A stretch of DNA of 64,000 nt from Leucaena leucocephala (Eukaryota; Streptophyta; Magnoliopsida; Fabales; Fabaceae), in contig CM073554.1 in NCBI GenBank assembly GCA_037074615.1, positions 21,845,501 through 21,909,500 on the forward strand. The letters are read 5' to 3'. The translations under genes and the position numbers were made by a program. How positions within the stretch are numbered: position 1 is the stretch's first letter; every line of letters starts with the position of its first letter. A model generated the notes under the pieces. The model was not told where the DNA came from, did no database searches, and saw only the letters and a program-made list of their open reading frames with translations. Positions 11,052-22,807 of this stretch are shown here, one piece after another.

Positions 11052-12578
11052 TGTTTGTTTGAAACTACAATTTAATTTTTCAATTGTAATTTTAAGATTT
11101 ATAAATATTTATCATAAATAAATCTAAATAAGCATAAAATCTTCATCAAAGTGGCCGGATTATAAGATCTCTCTATTCCTGAGGCTACTAGGGGAGTTGT
11201 GATGGATTGCCTACTACTTGTACCACAGTTTAGAAATTATAGGTTTCCAAGTCAGGCTAATTTGCAGAACAAGAAGAATTCCAAGCACAGAGGAAGAAAT
11301 TGAACCCAAGATTTCCCTTTTGACTGAGAATGGGACCGGATTTTCTCTTGACTTAAAGCCCTCTTTTCCTTTACACCAAAACGTATTCGTAAGACCACAA
11401 TTTTCATACCCAGCCCTCCTCTGCATTTGTGATCCCCCTACCCCTCCTCTACCCAAAACATTAACTCATTTTTCATTTATTACTTTTGACAAATAAGTTA
11501 TGCCATTCATATGCCACGGGAAGATTAAACTACATCAGTTATTATCTGTGTGGAACGGAAAAGAGAAGACCGTAGGCACAAGTGCATGAGCTTATTATTT
11601 GAGCACTAAACACAAATTGGGTTCAAAATAGAACAGATCACAATCAACTTATTCGCGGATTGAAGATTATAAAGGATATTGTGATTCCAACAATACTGCT
11701 ATTATCCGGGCAATAAGCATGAAAGCTATAATGGTCCTATTTAATTAATAAGAAAAGTTGAAACACCTAAGGGATGACGATTATGAATATGCCTTGGATC
11801 AAATTACTTACTGGACTGGCTATTATATATATTTGCCGGAACAGAGTGCCTTCAATATAAACCAAAAGATCCATAATAATCTTTGCACCAGGAAAGTAGT
11901 ATGAGAGCACAGTTCAAGACTCAGAACCATATTCATCTAGAAAAGATGATTAAATATATTAGATATCACTATCTATCTCTCACAAGTTGTTCAATTTCAT
12001 CCGATTGATGTTGGAAACTGCTCTACTGTAGAGCTCAGGGTATGAGCTAATTCAACCATCAGAGATCACAGCTTCTCTGTTCCAACTTCATCTTCTCAGT
12101 TTTATTCGATTATAGAACGAAATACTCAAATCATACTAGGTTATCCGTACCATGCTTCCCCTGTTTCACCTATGAAAAACAGAGGTCTTTTTCGCTTTGT
12201 TTTCTTCACTGAAAATACTGAGAGATTCTCCCTTCAATGATTGGTTTGGGAATCACAATGGCGAATTCTCGGAAACAAGTACAAAAAATATATCCTTTAC
12301 TTTTATACAATCCAGAATCCACAAATGATAGATCGAAAAAATCAATGAATAAACCTATTGAAGAAACATCACAAATAAGATATACAAATCCTATAGATTT
12401 TACAAAAAAACAAAAAAAACAAAAACAAAATCAAGATATCAAATCCAGATAAATCCCATTCTATTCCCCGATGTGTGTGTAAAAGAGTTGATATTGGGGA
12501 AAAAAGGACTTCTTCTGCACTTAATTCTCTTCCAAAAAATCAACTAAAACATCAAGTGAACGTTCCAGCACCCCCAAT

Positions 12579-13250
12579 CTATTGTGAAGGGGCCGGAGAT
12601 TTGGCGGTTGCGGCAATAACAGCGTTAATTGCGGCGGCACCACGTACGAAGGAGACATACCCATTGGGCTGCGAGTTTTCTTGTGCTTCCATGAACATAT
12701 CTTCCGGAATCCTCAAGGCGCCATGAACGCAAACAACGGCCACACCTATCATCACCGACGACACCAGAATCGACCCAACGCTGGTCAGAAACACAACACA
12801 CAGGCTCAAACCGGAGAGCATGACCAAGGTTTCAAAATCGGTGAAGATTCTGCCGAAAAGAACGAGAGGCTGATCGGCGGGTCGGAAGACGTAGAGGAAG
12901 ACCCAGGCGGCGAGAACGCCCAAGAGGATGAGGAGAGAGAAAGGGTGGGTAAGGAGAGAAACGGCGAGGGCGAGAGCGCCAATGGCATAGTAATTGACGC
13001 AGAAGTAGGAGAAGTTCTTGCGGATGCGGAAGGTGGCTTCGGATAAGTTCTCGGGTTTAGAGAATGCGGTACGGTCGAAGAGTTCGACCCACGGGCGACG
13101 CTGGGAGAGGCTGTAGCGGAGGGAATCGGAGGCTTTGGAGATGAAGGCACGTAATGGTGGGGGCTGAACTTCAATGACAGAGGCGCCGGCACCAGTGCCG
13201 ATGGATTGGGCACTGGTAATGGGGAGGACGGGTGGGGCTGGTGCGGCCAT
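12579..13250 (-). CDS. PRA1.B: PRA1 family protein (prenylated Rab acceptor, B type)
   Basis: A single uninterrupted frame encodes 223 residues, normal for plant PRA1 B-clade proteins, which are usually intronless. After a Pro/Ala-rich N-terminus comes the PRA1 core: RPWVELFDRTAFSKPENLSE, then RIRKNFSYFCVNYYA. Two hydrophobic hairpins follow, at about residues 88-125 and 138-175 (ALALAVSLLTHPFSLLILLG and LSGLSLCVVFLTSVGSIL), which should insert in the membrane. A polar tail ends PSQ. PRA1 proteins sit in ER, Golgi and endosomal membranes and interact with prenylated Rab GTPases during vesicle traffic. The neighbour on the 5' side is the MIF-type gene; that pairing resembles At5g01640/At5g01650 from memory. 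Confidence 0.93.
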   Translation of the reverse strand: MAAPAPPVLPITSAQSIGTGAGASVIEVQPPPLRAFISKASDSLRYSLSQRRPWVELFDRTAFSKPENLSEATFRIRKNFSYFCVNYYAIGALALAVSLLTHPFSLLILLGVLAAWVFLYVFRPADQPLVLFGRIFTDFETLVMLSGLSLCVVFLTSVGSILVSSVMIGVAVVCVHGALRIPEDMFMEAQENSQPNGYVSFVRGAAAINAVIAATAKSPAPSQ

Positions 13251-14425
13251 TGGGGATGGGAATGAATCGGGAAGGAGAGGGGCAAGGGGAAAAAAATGAA
13301 ATGGGAATGAAGAAGAGAAATTGATGGTTGAGAAAAGGGTATTTGATGAGGGAGAGAGGGAAAGGAAAGGGGGGAAATGGTTTAACGTGAGAACTTAGAA
13401 AATTGCATGGTCGCCGCTATTCCCTCCTCCGTTTTCTTGCAAATTTACTTTTCCCACTATTTATTTTTGGGTTTTCTAATTTCTTATAGATAATTAAATG
13501 TTTCCACTTTCCACACCAATTTTTGTTGTATCAATTTATCTCCAATTTATTGCCTCTATCCAATCATTTATAAATTTCTTATATTAATTAAATCTTTGTT
13601 TTTGGTCGTGAGATGAGAGTTCGACATCCCATAGGGGTTTGATTGTAGAAGCGGCATCAGCTTCAGCCAAGTCGCAGAGTCGGCCATGCCCATATCCTCA
13701 GTCAACATCTGCCTAATCTCTTTTTATTCTTTAATAGAGATCCATCTGAAGCCAACCATGTTCTCATTTTAAGCCAACTATTCGTGGTTAGTCCTCAGAG
13801 AAAATATCAGAAATCAAGACAAATAGTGATCGTTTTGTACGTTCGTTTCATTACAATATATTTCGTTGAAATAATGGCCTCTCAAACAAAGGATTATCGT
13901 TAATCTTTCCTTCCCCTTGAATCACCGTCACTTCTGGCTATTACCCAGAAAAAGTGAACGCTATACTTCGTATTATTTGCATACACAAAATGGCGAAAAC
14001 GTGAGAGCTTCAGATTTCAAACTCGAAGAAGAGAGGAGGAAAGAAAGGAGCAGCTAGTATACTTTTTAAAAAAAAAAATAACAAAAAAAATAGTATATTA
14101 TTACTTCGCGTTTTTTCACTGTATGCTATTATACTTGCAGCATATCAAGCGTATCAGTCACGACTACCGTAGATAAAGATCAACATATAATATAGAATTT
14201 ATAAAAAGTCACAACCAACATCCATAACGCAATTCATTTCAAATTCATGCAAAGCAAACTGTTTAGTTATTCCAAAGTAACATCCATATTATCTCCATTT
14301 TCCCTCACGCTTCCTCACAAAATCCCCACTCACATTATCAGAAAGTCCGAGTACTTATGACATGACATTTAGAAAAAGCGAATCCATCCAACACTGAATC
14401 CACCACAGCCAAAGTAAACATGGAA
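13251..14425. other. Intergenic region between PRA1 and the first MIF-type gene
   Basis: The PRA1 promoter and 5' UTR lie at the left. Around 13607-13725 is a GC-richer block with a B-box-like GAGTTCGACATCCC, possibly a SINE relic of another family. Otherwise the sequence is AT-rich with no supported gene. Confidence 0.4.
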
Positions 14426-16347
14426 TTAGAATGTAGATCCATTCCACCCAAAGTCGGAACCCTGCATAACAAAGAAAGCACCACCAAGCAGCAAGAAACC
14501 GATGTTACATTAGATGAACAGAAACGCAGATATTATTAAGATGCGTAATCGATATTGCAAGGATATGAGGTGGATTATCAAGCACGAAATAACTTATGAT
14601 GAATAAATATGCATGTCAACGGGCAATTCCCACAGAATATATATCTGACATATTTATATGTTTGGTTGTCTATTCATGATTGACTTACGCTATCTCTTTT
14701 GAAGACACGGCATTATGAGTCAACTACTTACGAGGTATAGGACTTCAGCTCCACATCATAAGCATCATATATTAATGTGGAGCTTACATGAATCATAGGT
14801 TCTCCAACCTCATAATCTAAATTGAAAGTATGGAATTATAAAGGGACTGCAACATTGTTAGTTAACTTTTGAGACATGACTCTCCCAGTTAAGATTTTTG
14901 TCACCAAGAACAGCAGAAAGGAGCTACACTAAGTCTTGGACAGTTAAAGACTTATTTTAAGTAACATAGTGATGGGGAAAAGCATGAAAACACCGCATAT
15001 TCTTGACTTCGATTCGCCTAAACAAAGAGGAAGAATGAAATAAGGAAAGAGCACAGAGCAATTACTCCTATATTTTCAGGACAACTTGAAGTTATAGGTA
15101 AACTTGCCTTCGAGTCATAGAATTTCAAGAAGAATCGTGACTTGGGAACAGACAACTTGGTTTCGAGAATTGAGGAAATTGCAGCACTAAGCTTCTTGTT
15201 TACGTCAGGGCCAAGACCACCAATGGACACCAGCTCACCATAAGCAGCTGGCTGTTCATTCCCACCAAAAGATATAGGCACTGATCCTTTCAGGACAATC
15301 ATTACATACTGGAAATATGAGAAAAGCAAAGTATAAAGGCTTCAAAACACTCTAAAAAATTGAGAAAACAAGTGCTTATATACATAGGCGTGTAAGCAAA
15401 ATAGAAACATCATTAACCAAACTAGAAACAGTCATTTTATTTATCTAAAACATCATGTTTCTGGCATCTTTCCAAAAGCATTCTTCAAGCACCCTAAAGA
15501 AATTATCAGTTTGACAGAGTTCAAATTCGGTGAGATCATCATCACTAGTAAACTGCACAGATAGAAAACCTAAAGTTAAACTTCAAGTGCGTCTCAAGAA
15601 TTCAGAAACATAACTTGAAATAAAGCAAAAAAAAATTACTTCAAAATGCCTTGTAGAGTAGATGCCTCCAGATGTAGGACTAATAATATGAAAATTTTTA
15701 TAGTATTTTCTCAAAGAATTTACAACTTCATAAAAAGATTCGTGGAAAATTTCAGACGCGAAATTAATCAAATTATATATAGACCCTTCAAGACATAATC
15801 ATCTGATAACTACGTTAAATTATGAAGAGTCCTTGAAATACACTGAATTTTGACAAAATATACGGCATACCTAAAATTCCCTAAAGCCTTATGAGAATAA
15901 CTGAACAGAACCTCTGGTTTCAAATAACTGTATAATCTCTGATAAAGGGTTAATTCCCTTCAAACCAAAGTAATAATTACCACTTATTAAAAGAATAAAA
16001 CAGATAGATAACCATCTATCCCCGCAGAAGCGACAACAAAATGTACCAATTTAGTGATTTACGAAATTACAGCATAGATAGCAAGGACCAAAATTCCTAA
16101 ACCATGCTTGAAAAAACGGAAGAAAGAAAGATCATAAAAAATGGGAAGACCAGACAGGAAAATTGAGGGGAAAAGAAGGAAAGAAATGTCGGGAAATGAA
16201 AATGGGAATGAACAGAGGAATTAAGGATGACCGTACGGCCTCAGGTTTGCCGATAAGCTTGGCGACGGAGGAGGTGGCTTCAGACAGGATGGAGGAGGTG
16301 TCGACGCCGTCGAGGCTGACATTAGTGGAGAGGTTCAAGCACGGCAT
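14426..16347 (-). CDS. MDL2: MIF/D-dopachrome tautomerase-like protein (cytosolic type)
   Basis: Three exons, 16347..16237, 15308..15108 and 14461..14426 (stop TAA), all join in phase 0 and give 115 residues, the usual plant MIF length. Exon 1 begins MPCLNLSTNV and ends GKPEA. Exon 2 begins YVMIVLKGSVPISFGG and ends FYDSK. Exon 3 is GSDFGWNGSTF. Pro2, the catalytic proline after Met removal in the MIF family, is present. Intron 2 starts with GC (AAG/GCAAGT) and ends in TTATGCAG, so it is a GC-AG intron; no other junction keeps the family sequence. MIF-type proteins form trimers with tautomerase folds, and plant members have weak or altered tautomerase activity. Choice of MDL2 rather than MDL1 rests on remembered map position next to a DCD-kelch gene. 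Confidence 0.92.
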
Positions 16348-18720
16348 ATTTCTTCACTCTTTCACACTTCGCAGCAGCTTGTGGCGTCGTACGGTTGACG
16401 ATGGGGTAAAATCAACTCAACCGCAAATCTGCAATCTGCTTTATAACATATCTAATCAAAATATCTCTTTCCTTAAATGTCAATGGAATGATTAAACTAA
16501 CTCACCACTAGTTACGAGGCCATCAGGTCAAAATAAAAAATAAAAAATTAAACCAATTACTACAAAATTTCAAGGCATCAGGTATAAATGAGTTCAATTT
16601 TTATTGTGAAGAATAAGTTCCCCTTTAACTAAAATATAGTTTGAATTACGTATCTAAATTAGAAGGAATCCTTTGTTGTTTAGCACAAGTAATCAATGAC
16701 CTCGTTGGTTTAAGCATAAAAAAGTGCACAAACTTAATTTATAAGTACTTTTTATTTGAAAAAAATAAAAAATAAAATTAAAATAGTTTCCAACTGTGGT
16801 TATAATATTAGAGTAATAAATTTTTTTTTGTACAAAAATTTTTAGAAAGGGGTTAAGTTCACCCACGATTTAAAGGCAGAGTAAAATCTCATTTCCTTCT
16901 AATCGATACCGATGTCAAACATGACAAGTATTCTATTAATCTCACATATAAACTTAAACACCTAAGAGTTATAATGCTTCCTTAAATATCACGATTAAAA
17001 CTATAATGAAATAGTATTCCCTAAAAATTAAATATATTCTAAATAATCATATGTCTTATCTCTTTATTAGTTGAACCCACATATAATAGGTAGAATAATG
17101 AATTTTTTTTTTGTCAATTAAACCCATGTATAATGGGTAGAATAATGAAATTTTGTTCATATGATTTTTAACTAAAACGGATGGCCCAATGTGGAGATAT
17201 GTATGGGCTTAATAATCCAGTGAGTCCGGTTCAACAATATAGGAATCCAAAGGAGAGTAGAGATTGGAGTTGCATGATAACATTTGTTTAAATGGAAGGT
17301 TTAGTTACCTATTTAGTCTGCCAAGAGTTTAGATATATAAGTATTTAAAACATATTTGATTATTAGGAGTTACTTCTTTATTGTAGTTGTGTTTAGAGAT
17401 GCGTCATAGCTACTGAATGTATAAATTTATATTTGAGAGTAATTGATAGCTCGTATTACCGAATATTAGTATTACCTAAAAAAAAGTGATACTTTATCTT
17501 ACTCTTTGATCGTGGGTGAGTTCAACTTCTTTTAAAAAAAATTATGTACAAATAAAACATAAGGTTTAATTCTTTATAATATGACAAAATAACATTTAAA
17601 TCATTATTAAAAGAAATATTTATATTTAATATTTGATAATATCTCGAATAATATTATTTCGAAGAGGAAGATGCATATGCTTATAAAAAACAAAGAAACA
17701 AGGATATTAAAATATGAATATATTTAATATTAGCTTTGTATAATAAGTAATACAGTACCTTATTAGATGTGAGAGTTAATTAGAAGGTTTATTTTTATCT
17801 CCTAAATTTTTAATTTTTTTAAACTATATTTATTGATTACACATATGACATAAATGATTAAAAATAGTATTTTAGGAAGACTAATACATATTTTTTTTAT
17901 AAATAACTAATTTAACTTATTTTTTTAATATATGAAAATTAATTATATAGTTGTTATATGAAGTATGGATTTGGAGTATTAAAAAGAGATGGCATGGGGA
18001 TGACTGAAGTGAGGAGAAGGAGGAGGGTGAGAGAGAAGGCACGGCAAACAAAATCATGACAATGCTCTTATTCTGCAGCTCAGCTCATTCATTTTCCCTT
18101 CTTCTTCGTATTGTTTAATCTTTTATGATTCATAATCCAAGTCTCATTAATTCAACTTATTATTCCATATGGATCAATCCAAAAGAAGCAGTTAATTAAG
18201 CACTTCAACAGCTCTAAACCCTTCTCAACAATTAATATAATATGCTGGACCAGCATCACCCACTACCCTCATTAATTAATGCTTAAATCCCGCTTCCAAC
18301 TTCCACTCAAATTTCCTCTCAAACACTGGGATGAGCACAACATATGTCCATCTTTTAAATATATGGTCTGAGTTTTTATTCAAATTATACTATACGAACA
18401 TTAATTTTATCTATTCTTAAAATATATGCTCTCTCGATCTCTTGTTAAATTTCGAAAGCTTTTGTTTGTGATTAGGCTACATTTTAATTAATTCATTAAT
18501 CCATATTAACATAAATTTTCAGAGACTGGAATTAACTTTTTTCACGGATCAATTGTTGTTGTGCTGGGAAATTAATGAACCCAATAATACATAAACGGGA
18601 GGAATTGAACATGATCAAACAAATCGAAGTACAGAAACATGACTTGATGATCATGAAACTTGGTTTTAATGAGAGGGGTCTAAGCAAGCATGCATGTATG
18701 CGTGGTGGGTTGTACGTGAA
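16348..18720. other. Intergenic region between the two MIF-type genes
   Basis: It holds the upstream region of the first MIF gene and a long-inverted-repeat element at 16829-17552. From 17560 to 18720 it is AT-rich; no gene is supported. The plus-strand frame at 18575-18991 is antisense to the second MIF gene's last exon. Confidence 0.5.
16829..17552. mobile_element. Foldback/MITE-like element with long inverted repeats, copy A
   Basis: The left arm begins TTGTACAAAAATTTTTAGAA and contains AAGTTCACCCACGATTTAAA. The right arm, read on the minus strand from 17552, begins TTGTACATAATTTTTT and contains GAACTCACCCACGATCAAA. The arms stay alignable by eye for about 180-220 bp, with a short spacer. 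There is no coding capacity. A related element with better-preserved arms lies at 53883-54546. The type fits a non-autonomous DNA transposon with long terminal inverted repeats (MULE-like or foldback); the superfamily is not settled. Confidence 0.65.
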
Positions 18721-20072
18721 TCAGAGTTTAGAGGCGTTGCGAAAGACAGTAGTATCGAAGACCTTAAGGAAGAAGCGAGTTGTGGGGACTGAAATCTTGT
18801 CCTGCAAAATGGAGCCCAGCGTCGCAATGAGCTTCCTCTTCACTTCGGAGTTGATTCCTCCCATGGACACTATCTCTGCATATGCCGCTGCTTCTTTGTT
18901 CCCTTCAAATGATATTGGCACCGACCCCTTCAACACCACCATCACAAACTGCACTTCTCAATTCATTAAACAGTCACCGCAGTTAATATGATTTAATTCA
19001 ATTGGTGTTTATGCTTGCCATGAAAGTGAAACTGCAGCTATTTCATATTGTCATATAACCCCAAATGGATACTTATCGTGCTTTTAATTAATAAAAGAAA
19101 AATGAAAGGGACTCAGAGTAATAAAAATAGATATATATAGCCGTACGTACGAGTCATCACTTGCTACATACATTAAATAGTGTCATCGGAATATATAAGA
19201 ATGGTGGGTGTTCAAGTAGTGCACTAGTTATAGTTAGTGCTCCTGATTGAAGTGCAATTTGCAGAAGCAGTACTACAGTAGCCCATTTATAGAAGAAATT
19301 ATGGAAGGACAATCAACCACTTGCTTCTTTAATTAATTTCAAACCGTACCTTAATATATCAATCACTTGCTGTTTTCTTCTGCAGTGTTCAATGCACTTA
19401 CTTTTCCCCTATGCTATTTATTCATACAATCACGACTTCATTTAATTTACATTAATTAGTATCTCCGTCATCATCGCATTATTTTAGTCTCAATCTTTGA
19501 CTATCTTCTTCACCACTTGCAGTTACTGGCCGCTGTTTGACGCGTGAAGAATGAGGACCATATAATACAATATATTTGAATATTTCAAACAGAAAAATTG
19601 ATAGATAACTATATAATATATGATCCGTCTCCTGATTCAAAGTTTCCACCAGAAAATATGATCGAATATTATAATCACCCCCATCATCAATTTGGTCAAT
19701 GCAGATCTGTGCAGATGCTAAGTGTAAGGAGAAAGTGATATTATATATATTTCTAAATAGCTAAGCAATCCATTGCCAGACAAACAAATCCATGTTTTGC
19801 AGAGAATAATCAAAGAATTCATGTCTGTAGATAGGAGATTCCTTGAAGTCCCATGCAATCATCGGCTAGATGTATATGCATGTGAAAGAATTAAAGAAAC
19901 TTAATTATGCCAACTTAATAAGAACTTCAAAGGAACTGTAATTAGAGAGAGAGAGAGAGACCTGTTTGGGTTTTCCGACGATGGAGGAGACAGCAGCAGT
20001 AGCTTCGGAAAAGATGGGATCTGTGTCGAGATGATCCAAGTTAACGTTGGTGGTGATGTAAAGGCAAGGCAT
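18721..20072 (-). CDS. MDL3: MIF/D-dopachrome tautomerase-like protein, peroxisomal type (MDL3-like)
   Basis: Exons 20072..19962 and 18948..18721 (stop TGA) join at phase 0 to give 112 residues. Exon 1 begins MPCLYITTNVNLDHLDTD and ends VGKPKQ. Exon 2 begins FVMVVLKGSVPISFEGNKEA and ends VFRNASKL. Catalytic Pro2 is present. The C-terminal SKL is a canonical type 1 peroxisome signal, as in Arabidopsis MDL3. The intron sits after codon 37 exactly as in the neighbouring MIF gene, while that gene's second intron is absent here. The donor (CAG/GTCTCT) is weak and runs into a GA repeat (19946-19960). The two genes lie in the same orientation about 2.4 kb apart, on either side of a foldback element, and share ancestry but not targeting. 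Confidence 0.92.
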
Positions 20073-21540
20073 GCTGACGTTGCTTGGAAGATTGGGTTTC
20101 TAATGAATTTGATAAAAGAGATGAGAGAGAGAGAGAGAGATGGGCTGCAGGTGGCCTCTTTTATCATTCAGTTGCTACTTATAAGCTAACACATCTTCCA
20201 CCTCTCCTACGGGTAGCTCAAGCTTTCGATGCAACACTACCTTATCCCCTCCTCCCCTCACTGTTTATTTCTTTTTTTTTTTTCAATTGGTATATTTAAT
20301 ATATTATTTATTTAATTAATTTAATTTAATTTAATTAGTTAATATAATATATTTTTTAAAATACTCCTAATTATTTTCTTTAAGTCCCTACCTCATTCCT
20401 TTAATTATTATTGAGAAAATATCAATATAGATAATTTAAAAAAAATAATAAAAATATAAAATATATATTATATTTATTATCAAAATTAACTCTATAATTA
20501 ACTCATATATTAAAGACTGATATTTTTTTAGCTCATAATATTTCTAGCTAGGTTGCCAATTTATTAGTAAGGATAACTCAACTTTGAACACAAGAATAGT
20601 TTTCATTTTTTCAAATACTTTACAAATTCTATTTTCTCAAAATTAAAATTAACAGAATCAAAAGCACCATAGCTTTCCAGGAAAATGGCGTATACTTGAT
20701 GACAAAATAACTTTAATTTCAGCAGCCAGCGTTCCAAAACAGTATTGATTACATTAAAATTAATGTAATAAATATTTTTTGTGGCCAAATTTCTTTTGCT
20801 GGCACAAATTGTTGACAACATTTTTTTTTTCAAAAATAATTTTGGTGGGGAAAACAGGAAATAATGTGGGTGTTGAGTGGAAGACAATTCTAATGTAAAC
20901 AAAATTAAATTGAATAGTAGTGAAGAAAATGGCACACATATGGAGAGATCCCACCATTATACATGAGTGCTGTGACCATTACATATCATCCATCATTTCC
21001 CACAATCCTTGATCCAACCACATCCTTTCTTCTCTTTCCATCCTCCCATCATATAATATGATTGAATGGGAGTGTTGGATGTTTGCCAAATCGCTTTAGT
21101 GCATTTTTAGAAATATGATACTTTTTTTAATTCCTAATATAAAATCTAATTAACTAATTTAGGTAAATTTATAAAATTAAATAAATTAGTTAATTCTTTA
21201 AAGTATCTATGTATAATATTATATTATATATCAATTTATAAGTTAGATAAATTAATTTATGAGAAAATGATAAATATTAAATATAAAATAAATTAATATT
21301 TTATATTTAAAATAAAATTTAATTCTTTAATTACATCCAATATTACGAATGGGACATATGTAATATTCCTAATAAGATCAGTGGAATCGGGGAATTGCAC
21401 TTTGAAGAATGGAAATCATTAAATATATGCCTTCCCTTCTTCACAAAGATATGTTTGTGATTTAAATTCCTTACGACAATTTTAAGAATGAGTTAGATCA
21501 TTCATAACTTGTGAATATAAAATAGGTGACTCGTTGTTAA

Positions 21541-21579
<39 letters not shown>

Positions 21580-22807
21580 CCTTTTTTTTATGGATTATGT
21601 GAAATTTAAGAAATGAGTTTTATATATTATCCATAATTTATGATATATCTTACGATGGTGGTGGAGTCTTATCATAATTTTATTTTATGGAAATACACAC
21701 GTTGGTGTTGATATATTAATTGATTCACTGGTGTTTGTTTATGATATATTCTAGTTAATGCTCTAGGGCCTAGGGTGCCTTTCTAAACATTCCATTACAA
21801 GATCGATCGATCGTATCCTCTGATTGTGGGGGAAAAGATCTAAGCACATTATATTTAATATAACAAGCACGTTTTTCTTGTGTATCAATAGTCCGAGATT
21901 TTTCATGTTTTTCATATTACTATCCCCTATGCATTGAATGTGAATTTAGTCGTACACTTGCATTTTCAGACATGTCGTCGTTCTCGACCATTAACTGATT
22001 ACTCAACAATTATTATGAATATACCCTCCAATATCTAAACACGCTCTTAGAAAGCAAAGCTTTTCCTTGGAGGGAAGTTTTTTTTTTTTTTTATTTAGGA
22101 AAACTTCTTGTTTAGTCAATTGTCGCGACATTCTTGTTTTGATTGAAAACCAGACCTATAACCAAAACAAATTATTTTACAAATAATTATTTTATAATTG
22201 AAAAACCATTGAACAGAATTCAGAAACTAGTTTATAAGCTTTCTTATAAGAAATACAATTATTTATTTGGTTTTAATCGGCTGGTACTATGCCGGAGTCT
22301 ACTGGAAATAGTGTAAACACCACGATCCTGAACTTCAGGTTCATTTTCAGACTTTATAATAATGATAATAAATATATTTGACCTAGGACTAGTTTCTATA
22401 GCGCTTAACATCCCAAGGGTGATTCTTGTTGTAAACACAATTATTAGAATAAGTTCCTTCTGCCTGATGAGGAAAACTGCAAACAACATTAACAGTATCA
22501 TATTCAGTTGACTTGAAATGACCAAGTGAAACGTGAACAACTACCAATTATGAATAAGCGCAAATATCAATGGTAAATGATGGAACGTGCATCGATCAAC
22601 TACCCAAATGGTAGTTTACTCTTTATATGAAGGTTCTTTGTAAAATCACAAAATGTTAAGTAAATGCAAAATATACAACCCATCTACTGATCCGGAAACC
22701 TACAACCGATATGTGTGGTGTGTGAACCAATCGCTCTGATGAATAATGAATAGCATCAAAAGATCATGTTAGTAATATAGTTTCCTTGTGTGACTCGTAA
22801 GTCATAA
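20073..22807. other. AT-rich intergenic region
   Basis: The upstream part of the MDL3-like gene has a GA repeat near 20122-20141. From 20280 to 20560 and 21100 to 21320 the DNA is almost only A and T, with short inverted blocks that could be MITE relics. A (TA)14 microsatellite lies at 21547-21574. The overlapping minus frames at 20603-20957 look random. No gene is supported. Confidence 0.5.
21547..21574. repeat. (TA)14 microsatellite
   Basis: Fourteen uninterrupted TA units lie in AT-rich intergenic DNA. Confidence 0.9.

Larger units (their letters stand above)
10159..12578. other. Intergenic region between Abraxas-like and PRA1 genes
   Basis: A pyrimidine TTCC/TTTC repeat lies at 10320-10373. 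One exon-like coding stretch (10903-11051) is listed separately. A run of A-rich DNA near 12290-12450 encodes a K/Q-rich open frame that I do not accept as a gene. The last part should hold the 3' UTR of the PRA1 gene. Confidence 0.5.

Noticed and set aside
12237..12452. K/Q-rich plus frame, considered as an organelle-DNA insert or small gene
   Set aside because: Composition follows an A-rich tract. I could not match it to a plastid or mitochondrial gene.
12681..13285. Frames opposite or shifted to PRA1
   Set aside because: They mirror the GC-rich PRA1 coding sequence; no family features.
20603..20957. Two overlapping minus-strand frames
   Set aside because: AT-driven composition with no start context or domain.
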